A stretch of DNA of 64,000 nt from Rhizobium terricola. Lineage in GTDB: Bacteria; Pseudomonadota; Alphaproteobacteria; Rhizobiales; Rhizobiaceae. The stretch is from positions 950,758 through 1,014,757 of the forward strand of contig NZ_JABBGK010000002.1 of NCBI RefSeq assembly GCF_012927355.1, given 5' to 3'. Under the pieces are notes generated by a model. It saw only the letters and a list, made by a program, of their open reading frames with translations. It searched no databases and was not told the origin of the DNA. Position numbers and translations under genes: made by a program. This document shows, in pieces, positions 58,088-64,000 of the stretch (position 1 is its first letter; every line of letters starts with the position of its first letter).

Positions 58088-59731
58088 ATGGCATTGCCCA
58101 AGACCTTTCCCGACTACGGCCTGGATGCCGCGCAGAGGCACAAGGCGGTCCGCACCCACTATTACGAATATCCGGGCATGGATGGCGAACGGGGCGAGAT
58201 CTGGTGCTACTCGGACCGCTTTTCCTATGCGCCGGGCGAGACGGTCATTCTCTTCGTCAGCTCCACCGCTCCTGCTTATGACCTCGTGGTGGCCCGGGAC
58301 GGAGCCACGGACACCCTCGCCCTCACCCGGCAAAATCTCTCGTCCCACTGGCAGGAGACCCCTGAACACTGTTCCGTCGACGGCTGCGGCTGGCAGGACA
58401 GCTTCTCCTTCGCCATCCCGGAAGACTGGCCATCGGGCGCCTATCGCCTGACGCTGACGGCCGAAGGGCGCGATGGCGCGCCCATCCGCTGCCACCATCT
58501 TTTCATCCTGCGCCCGCCGGTGGCGCGCCGGCCGGGCCGGATCCTGCAGATCGCGGCGACAGGCACCTGGACCGCCTACAACACCTGGGGCGGTTCCAAC
58601 CATTACGAGGGCATCACCGGGCCCGACCGCAACCAGTATTCCGTCCGTGTCAGCACACAACGGCCATGGTGCCGGGGCTTCGTCACGCTGCCACCCGAGG
58701 CGCCTCGCGTGCCGCTCGAAGTCGACATGCCGCCCGGCACTGTACCGCGCTATCCGCATATGGAATGGGCCTATGCGACGGGGCATTCCAAGAAATATGC
58801 CTCGGCGGGCTGGGCAAGCTATGACAGCCACTTCTTCCGCTGGGCGGAGAGGGCCGGCTATGGCGTCGATCTCGCCACCCAGCACGAATTGCATTTCCAT
58901 CCGGAGCTGCTGGAGGGCTATGATTGCGCCGTCTTCGTCGGGCATGACGAATACTGGACTTGGGAGATGCGTGACGCGGTCGACCATTTTGTCGAGCGCG
59001 GCGGGCATGCCGCCCGGTTCGCCGGCAACTTCATGTGGCAGACGCGCCTCGAGAACGAGGGTACGCAACAGGTCTGCTACAAATATCGCGCCCGTTCCGA
59101 GGATCCCGTCTACCAGACCGGCGACACCAGCCGGGCGACGAATTGCTGGGAAGCCCCGGAAATCGGCAGGCCGGGATCGGCGACCTTCGGGCTCAACTCC
59201 TCCAACGGCGTCTATGCGGGCTGGGGCGGATGCGCGCCGCGCGGGGCGCGCGGCTTTCCGATCTACCGGCCCGAACACTGGGCCTTTGCGGGAACTGGCC
59301 TGTTCTACGGCGACCTCCTCGGGGCGGACAGTCATATCTACGGCTATGAAGTCGACGGACTGGATTACGAGATCCGTCACGGCAGGCCCTATCCGAGCCC
59401 GACAAGCGGCGCACCGCAGGGGCTGGAAATCCTCGCCCTCGGCATGGCGAGCCAGGTGGAGGAAGCCGACTTCCTTTCGATCGAGGACCAGTTCTTCGGC
59501 GACGAGGACGGACGCTTCATCGCGGAAACCCTTTACGGTGAGGCGAGCGACGAAAATCTCGAAAAGGTTCGCTACTCCAACGGCATGATCGTCAACTTCC
59601 CGAAGGGCAAGGGCGAGGTGTTCCACGCCGGCACCTGCGAATGGGTCGCCGGGCTTCTGCGATGCGATGCCATGGTCGAGAAGGTGACACACAACGTGCT
59701 CGAACGAGCCATCAACCCCTCCAGGCGATAG
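58088..59731 (+). CDS. N,N-dimethylformamidase large-subunit-like amidohydrolase
   Basis: 547 residues. The sequence follows the C-terminal domain family of the dimethylformamidase beta (large) subunit: an N-terminal beta-rich domain (to about 160), then ATGTWTAYNTWGGSNHYEG, LEVDMPPGTVPRYPHMEWAYATGHSKKYASAGW, GHDEYWTWEMRDAVDHFVERGGHAARFAGNFMWQ and a C-terminal GKGEVFHAGTCEWVAGLL. No small subunit is encoded nearby. The real substrate is probably some other amide. ATG 58088 is preferred to longer frames. It is 9 bases upstream of the next gene, so this looks like the first gene of an operon. Confidence 0.82.
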   Translation: MALPKTFPDYGLDAAQRHKAVRTHYYEYPGMDGERGEIWCYSDRFSYAPGETVILFVSSTAPAYDLVVARDGATDTLALTRQNLSSHWQETPEHCSVDGCGWQDSFSFAIPEDWPSGAYRLTLTAEGRDGAPIRCHHLFILRPPVARRPGRILQIAATGTWTAYNTWGGSNHYEGITGPDRNQYSVRVSTQRPWCRGFVTLPPEAPRVPLEVDMPPGTVPRYPHMEWAYATGHSKKYASAGWASYDSHFFRWAERAGYGVDLATQHELHFHPELLEGYDCAVFVGHDEYWTWEMRDAVDHFVERGGHAARFAGNFMWQTRLENEGTQQVCYKYRARSEDPVYQTGDTSRATNCWEAPEIGRPGSATFGLNSSNGVYAGWGGCAPRGARGFPIYRPEHWAFAGTGLFYGDLLGADSHIYGYEVDGLDYEIRHGRPYPSPTSGAPQGLEILALGMASQVEEADFLSIEDQFFGDEDGRFIAETLYGEASDENLEKVRYSNGMIVNFPKGKGEVFHAGTCEWVAGLLRCDAMVEKVTHNVLERAINPSRR

Positions 59732-59740
59732 CGGGACACC

Positions 59741-60670
59741 ATGAAATCGAAAAAGGTCATCATAAGCTGCGCAGTCACCGGCTCGGTCCACACGCCGTCG
59801 ATGTCGCCCTATCTTCCGGTCACCCCGCAACAGATCGCCAGCGATGCGATCGCTGCCGCCCAAGCCGGCGCCGCGATCCTGCACCTGCACGCCCGCGATC
59901 CCGAGAACGGGCGGCCATCGGCCGATCCCGCCGTCTTCATGCAATTCCTGCCTGTCATCAAGCAGGCCTGCGGCGCGGTCATCAACATCACGACCGGCGG
60001 CTCCTCCCTGATGACGCTCGACGATCGGCTTGCGGCCGCGCTGCGCGCGGAGCCGGAAATGTGCTCGCTCAACATGGGATCGATGAATTTCGGGCTTTAC
60101 CCGGCACTCGACCGTCCGCGCACGTGGCAGCACGAGTGGGAGCCGCAATTGCTGGAGGCGACACGCGGGACGATCTTCAAGAACACCTTTTCCGATATGG
60201 AAGCGATTCTCAAACGGCTCGGCGAAGGCTGCAGCACTCGTTTCGAGTTCGAATGCTACGACGTTGGGCATCTCTACACGCTCGCGCATTTCCGTGATCG
60301 CGGACTGATCTCCGGAACGCTGTTCATCCAGTTCGTCTTCGGCGTGCTGGGCGGGATCGGCGCCGACCCGGACAATCTCGCCCATATGCGGCGCATCGCC
60401 GACAAGCTGTTCGGAGACGACTATCGCTTTTCCGTCCTGGCGGCGGGCCGCCAGCAGATGCCGATGACCACCATGGCGGCGACCATGGGCGGCCATGTCC
60501 GCGTCGGGCTCGAGGACAGCCTCTATGACGGGCGGGAACTCGCACGATCGAATGCCGACCAGGTCCGCCGTATCGTGCGCATTCTCGACGAACTGTCGCT
60601 CGAACCCGCGACACCGGACGAGGCGCGTGCCATGCTCGGCCTCAAGGGCGCCGACCGGGTCGCCTTCTAG
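59741..60670 (+). CDS. Beta-keto acid cleavage enzyme (BKACE, DUF849)
   Basis: 309 residues. Zinc-dependent TIM-barrel family that condenses a beta-keto acid with acetyl-CoA to give acetoacetate and a CoA ester; the founding member is 3-keto-5-aminohexanoate cleavage enzyme. The metal-binding His-x-His is His48 and His50 in AILHLHARDP. VINITTGGSSLMTLDDRLAAA, CSLNMGSMNFG, FVFGVLGGIGADP and GGHVRVGLEDSLY are the other family blocks. The substrate cannot be told from sequence; its operon partners suggest an amine- or amide-bearing acid. Confidence 0.92.
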   Translation: MKSKKVIISCAVTGSVHTPSMSPYLPVTPQQIASDAIAAAQAGAAILHLHARDPENGRPSADPAVFMQFLPVIKQACGAVINITTGGSSLMTLDDRLAAALRAEPEMCSLNMGSMNFGLYPALDRPRTWQHEWEPQLLEATRGTIFKNTFSDMEAILKRLGEGCSTRFEFECYDVGHLYTLAHFRDRGLISGTLFIQFVFGVLGGIGADPDNLAHMRRIADKLFGDDYRFSVLAAGRQQMPMTTMAATMGGHVRVGLEDSLYDGRELARSNADQVRRIVRILDELSLEPATPDEARAMLGLKGADRVAF

Positions 60671-60678
60671 GAGAAAGC

Positions 60679-61182
60679 ATGGTCGACGATATATCGCTGA
60701 CGATCCGCCAGGCACTGGCCGGCGACGTGGAGACGCTGCACGCGGCTCTGCTCGCGCTCGCCCGCCACACCGGCGACGAAGGGAAGATGGAGAGCACGCC
60801 GGCCGACCTCCTGAAGCACGGCTTCGGCGAACGGCCGGATTTCGAGGCGCTGATCGCTGAAGTCGACGGCCGGTTCGCTGGCATGTGCCTTTCGTTTCCG
60901 AGCTTTTCCACCTGGCGAGGACAGCCCGGCATCTATGTTCAGGACCTTTACGTCGAGGATGCGTTTCGCGGACGCAAGATCGGCGAGCGGTTGCTGAAGG
61001 CCGCTGCCGCCCGCGGCCATCAACGCGGCGCCCGCTATCTCCGACTGTCGGTCGATACGGCAAACCTGTCGGCCCAGGCCTTCTACGAACGAGTCGGCAT
61101 CCGCCATTCGCGCGACGAACAGATCCATATGATGCGCGGCGAGGCGTTCGAAGCCTTCGCCCGGGAGGGAATGACCGAATGA
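60679..61182 (+). CDS. GNAT family N-acetyltransferase
   Basis: 167 residues. LTIRQALAGDVETLHAALLALARHTGDE begins the fold, and IYVQDLYVEDAFRGRKIGERLLKAAA is the acetyl-CoA motif. The next block, LRLSVDTANLSAQAFYERVGIRH, resembles spermidine/diamine acetyltransferases (SSAT type). Only 8 bases separate it from the BKACE gene, and its stop overlaps the amidohydrolase start (ATGA). It therefore belongs to the operon and may acetylate an amine made or imported in the pathway. Confidence 0.88.
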   Translation: MVDDISLTIRQALAGDVETLHAALLALARHTGDEGKMESTPADLLKHGFGERPDFEALIAEVDGRFAGMCLSFPSFSTWRGQPGIYVQDLYVEDAFRGRKIGERLLKAAAARGHQRGARYLRLSVDTANLSAQAFYERVGIRHSRDEQIHMMRGEAFEAFAREGMTE

Positions 61183-62207
61183 AAGTCTTCTTCGCCGACG
61201 AGCAGAAGCGCCATGACCCGAAGTTCTTCCTGTCGAGCGGGGGGCGCCAGCCCAACCCGGAGCAGCCGGAACGCGTCGAGCGCCTGCTCGACGGCGCCCG
61301 AGCAGCCGGGCTCGAACAGGTGCGCCCAGACAATCACGGGTTGGGCCCGATCTCGGCGATCCACACACCGGAATATCTCGACTTCCTGGAACGGATCTAC
61401 CGGCGCTGGCAGCATATCGAGGGCGCTTCGGAAGAGGTGATTCCCAATATCCATCCGATCGCTCGCACCGGAAGCTATCCGGCATCGGCGGTGGGACAGG
61501 CCGGCTATCACATGGCCGACACCTCATGCCCGATCTCTGCGGAGACCTTCGACAGCGCATGCTGGAGTGCCTGGAGCGCCGTCTCGGCCGCCGATGCCGT
61601 GATGGCGGGCGACAGTGCCGCCTACGCGCTCTGCCGACCGCCGGGCCATCACGCCTTCCGCGACGTTGCCGGCGGCTTCTGCTTCTTCAACAACTCGGCG
61701 ATTGCCGCACAGCGCCTGCGCCGCACGGCCGAACGCGTCGCGATCATCGATGTCGACCTGCATCACGGCAACGGGACGCAAGGCGTCTTCTACGAGCGCT
61801 CGGACGTGCTGACGGTCTCGATCCATGCCGACCCGGTGCGCTTCTACCCCTTCTTCTGGGGCCATGCAGACGAACGGGGCGAAGGCCTCGGCCTCGGTTA
61901 CAATTACAACCTGCCACTGCCGCGCAAATCGGACGACGCAGCCTATCTCGACGCGCTCAAGGCGGCGCTGCGACGTGTCGAGGCCTTCAGCCCCGATGCC
62001 ATCGTCGTCGCGCTCGGGCTCGACGCCTTCGAGAAGGATCCGTTCGGCGGGCTTTCCGTGACGACGCCGGGCTTCGCACGGATCGGCGAGGCGCTGGCGC
62101 GGCTCGGTCGTCCCGCCGTCATCGTGCAGGAAGGCGGTTATCTGTGCGACGAACTCGGCGACAATCTCACGTCATTCCTGACGGGCTACGGCACCAGGTC
62201 AGCCTGA
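61179..62207 (+). CDS. Acetylpolyamine amidohydrolase / histone deacetylase family protein
   Basis: 342 residues. Zinc-dependent deacetylase: CRPPGHHAFRDVAGGFCFFNN with the His157-His158 pair, IDVDLHHGNGTQGVF with the zinc ligands Asp193 and His195, and GLDAFEKDPFGGLSVTTPGFARI with the third zinc Asp. The last block is that of the bacterial acetylpolyamine amidohydrolase branch. It would remove acetyl groups from acylated amines. It overlaps the acetyltransferase gene by 4 bases and ends 12 bases from a convergent LysR gene. Confidence 0.92.
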   Translation: MKVFFADEQKRHDPKFFLSSGGRQPNPEQPERVERLLDGARAAGLEQVRPDNHGLGPISAIHTPEYLDFLERIYRRWQHIEGASEEVIPNIHPIARTGSYPASAVGQAGYHMADTSCPISAETFDSACWSAWSAVSAADAVMAGDSAAYALCRPPGHHAFRDVAGGFCFFNNSAIAAQRLRRTAERVAIIDVDLHHGNGTQGVFYERSDVLTVSIHADPVRFYPFFWGHADERGEGLGLGYNYNLPLPRKSDDAAYLDALKAALRRVEAFSPDAIVVALGLDAFEKDPFGGLSVTTPGFARIGEALARLGRPAVIVQEGGYLCDELGDNLTSFLTGYGTRSA

Positions 62208-62219
62208 CGCTCTCTTCGC

Positions 62220-63179
62220 TCAGGCTCGCGGATAAGTGCGGGCTTCGAGCGGCGTCTCGTCGAGAGCACTGCCAAGCGCTTCGAGCAACAAGGTCTCGGG
62301 CCGAGATCGCCGCGCGGCCGGATCGTGGACGAGATGCACGTCGACGGCGGGCGGTTCGCTGAACGGCGGCAGGCGCCAGAGGCGACCCGCATCGACATCT
62401 CCCTCCACGGCGTGGATCGGCAAGGGGCCGAAACCGAAGCCGGCGACGATCAGCCGCTTGACCTCTTCCAGATGAGACGAAGTGCCCATGATCTTGCCGG
62501 ACAGCCCCTGCTGCTGGCGGAGCAGCGCCACCGGCCACAGGGCATCGGCCATCTGGTCCGTCTTGAACGACACATAGGGCTCGTCCCGCAGATCCGCGAG
62601 TTGCACGTCGCTTCGGCCGAACAAGCGGTGGCGCGGCCCGCAGAAATAGCCGAAATGCTCGCGGTAGAGCGGTCGCGCTTCGAGTTTCGCGTTGCGTTCG
62701 GGGAGCAGGCAGATGCCAAGCGCGACCTCTCGGGCAAGCACGGCCCCGATGATCTCCCGGCTCGGCGCGACGGTGAGCGACAGGGTAACGCCGGCAAAGG
62801 TCTGGTGGAAGGTCGCCAGAACGTCGTCGAGGAAAGGACAGACCACGTGGCTTGCGAGCGCGATGTCGATGTGTCCCGCGATTTCATCCGGCGACTCGTC
62901 GATGCGTCCCGGCAGGCCGGAGACGATGTCGAAGAGCGACACGCACTCGCCATAGAGACGCTGGCCGGCGGGGGTGACGGAAAAACGGCCGGCCTTTCGC
63001 TCGATCAGGCGGCAGCCCATGTGGGTCTCCAACCGCCGAAGCGCATTGCTGACGCTGGGCTGGGTCAGGGACAACCGTTCGCCGGCGGCGGTCAATCCCC
63101 GCTCCTGTACGATCACCATGAAGGTACGCAGCAGATTCCAGTCGATCTCCCAGACAAACCGGCGCCGCTGACCACTCAT
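62220..63179 (-). CDS. LysR family transcriptional regulator
   Basis: 319 residues. N-terminal winged helix: DWNLLRTFMVIVQERGLTAAGERLSLTQPSVSNALRRLETHMGCRLIERKAGRFSVTPAG. The C-terminal two-lobed effector domain has no recognisable specificity. The start is ATG 63179, the third of three consecutive ATGs: AAGGGG (63191-63186) lies 6 bases upstream. It is convergent with the amide/polyamine operon and divergent from the phosphohexomutase gene. It could control either, or neither. Confidence 0.93.
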   Translation of the reverse strand: MSGQRRRFVWEIDWNLLRTFMVIVQERGLTAAGERLSLTQPSVSNALRRLETHMGCRLIERKAGRFSVTPAGQRLYGECVSLFDIVSGLPGRIDESPDEIAGHIDIALASHVVCPFLDDVLATFHQTFAGVTLSLTVAPSREIIGAVLAREVALGICLLPERNAKLEARPLYREHFGYFCGPRHRLFGRSDVQLADLRDEPYVSFKTDQMADALWPVALLRQQQGLSGKIMGTSSHLEEVKRLIVAGFGFGPLPIHAVEGDVDAGRLWRLPPFSEPPAVDVHLVHDPAARRSRPETLLLEALGSALDETPLEARTYPRA

Positions 63180-63317
63180 CATCATCCCCTTCGCATCGCC
63201 CGATGCGTCGTAACATCCACACCGACGAGATCAAGTACACCCTTTTGCCGGCATTGCCTAAGACGCCCGCCCGCTCTACCTATGCGACCGACGGTCAATC
63301 GCGAGGAGACGGGCAAG

Positions 63318-64000
63318 ATGGCAGTAAAATTCGGCACGAGCGGCCTCAGGGGTCTTTCGACGGAGCTGGCCGGAAGCGTCTCGGCTCTCTATGCGACCGC
63401 GTTCGCCCGCTTCCTGATTGCCGAAGAGCTCGCAACACCCGGCAGCCCCGTGGTCGTCGCCCAGGATTTCCGCCCTTCGAGCCCCGAAATCGCCGCAACC
63501 GTCATGGCGGCGCTGCGTCGCGCAGGCCTTGAGCCCATCGATTGCGGCACCATTCCGACGCCGGCGCTCGCGCTCTACGGCGGCAAGATCAACGCGGCGG
63601 GCATCATGGTGACCGGCTCGCACATTCCCGCCGACCGCAACGGCATCAAGTTCTACCGTCCGGGCGAAGAGATCACCAAGGCGGACGAGACGGCGATCAC
63701 CACGCTTGCCGAAACGCTTTCCGGCGATGCGGCGGCCAACCTGGTCGAGGCGGGCTCCGGAGAGAACCATGAACAGGCAGCCACGGACCTCTTCCTGGCG
63801 CGCAACATGGCCGTTTTGCCGGCGGGTGCGCTGACGGGACTTCGCATCGGCGTCTACCAGCACAGCACGGTCGCACGCGACATGATGGTGAAGGTGTTCG
63901 AGCATTACGGTGCGACCGTCTTCCCGCTCGGACGGTCGGACCAGTTCATCCCGGTCGACACGGAGGCGGTCTCCGACGAGACGATACGCCTGATGGCCGA
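63318..64000 (+). CDS. Phosphomannomutase/phosphoglucomutase (NoeK-like), 5' part only
   Basis: The frame is open from ATG 63318 to the window end (227 codons) and the gene is cut off there. MAVKFGTSGLRGLSTEL is the N-terminal phosphohexomutase signature, and MVTGSHIPADRNGIKFY carries the phosphoserine (Ser in TGSHIP). The enzyme interconverts hexose 6- and 1-phosphates for surface polysaccharide synthesis; TGSHIP in place of the common TASHNP resembles rhizobial NoeK/ManB-type enzymes. GAGGAGACGG upstream supports the start. Divergent from the LysR gene. Confidence 0.9.
   Translation, partial: MAVKFGTSGLRGLSTELAGSVSALYATAFARFLIAEELATPGSPVVVAQDFRPSSPEIAATVMAALRRAGLEPIDCGTIPTPALALYGGKINAAGIMVTGSHIPADRNGIKFYRPGEEITKADETAITTLAETLSGDAAANLVEAGSGENHEQAATDLFLARNMAVLPAGALTGLRIGVYQHSTVARDMMVKVFEHYGATVFPLGRSDQFIPVDTEAVSDETIRLMA

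Noticed and set aside
57956..61333. A 1125-codon minus-strand open frame opposite the amidohydrolase and BKACE genes
   Set aside because: Its Arg/Ala/Gly-rich translation shows no domain, while the plus-strand genes show clear active-site motifs.

Overview
The window is a gene-dense, GC-rich stretch of chromosome from an alphaproteobacterium, most likely a member of the Rhizobiaceae (Rhizobium/Agrobacterium/Ensifer-like). The evidence is gene order and family: dnaK-dnaJ, recF, kdsB-pheA, SRP RNA-dnaX-ybaB-recR, rimP-nusA-ylxR-infB-rbfA-truB-rpsO-pnp, a fabA-fabB-fabI operon divergent from the Fur-family iron regulator irr, an FYDLN-type acidic protein upstream of aroA-cmk-rpsA, and a small RNA with three CCUCCUCCC loops like the alpha-r14 family. 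There is no rRNA operon, CRISPR array or recognisable insertion sequence; one tRNA gene is present.

Layout. 1-3.6 kb: dnaK, a small secreted protein and dnaJ. 3.6-12.7 kb: mixed single genes (a TetR regulator facing a small membrane protein across two tandem operators, slyX, recF, a MoeB/ThiF protein, GNAT, 2-hydroxyacid dehydrogenase, SH3 protein, PfkB kinase, AEC transporter, membrane-anchored cytochrome c). 12.8-22.7 kb: kdsB, pheA, nudC-HIT, SRP RNA, dnaX-ybaB, MOSC, recR, lytic transglycosylase, MFS exporter. 22.9-33 kb: the transcription/translation block rimP to pnp. 33-42.8 kb: methyltransferase, regulators, the fab operon, irr and several membrane or secreted proteins. 43-44.1 kb: a patch with weaker coding bias holding a frameshifted DUF3800 gene beside tRNA-Ala(GGC). 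44.3-48.9 kb: the acidic FYDLN protein, aroA, cmk, rpsA. 48.9-53.8 kb: a large unrecognised protein, a NAMPT-type phosphoribosyltransferase, small hypotheticals and RNase D. 53.9-62.2 kb: accessory catabolism. 62.2-64 kb: LysR regulator and the start of a phosphohexomutase that runs off the window.

The most interesting parts are in the last 20 kb. A phosphonate monoester hydrolase-like gene lies divergent from an FAD oxidoreductase-phnX pair, which together could turn phosphonate esters into acetaldehyde and phosphate; a candidate Pho box sits between them. Next is the alpha-r14-like sRNA. After it comes an apparent operon of a dimethylformamidase-like amidohydrolase, a beta-keto acid cleavage enzyme, a GNAT acetyltransferase and an acetylpolyamine amidohydrolase, with a LysR gene at its end; its substrate is unknown to me. 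The aroA gene is also striking: the PEP/shikimate-phosphate-binding lysine of the GDKS motif is threonine, and other signature positions are altered.

Most start codons were chosen from Shine-Dalgarno spacing and family N-termini, so they are less certain than the stops. All functional calls rest on reading motifs by eye; no database search was run.
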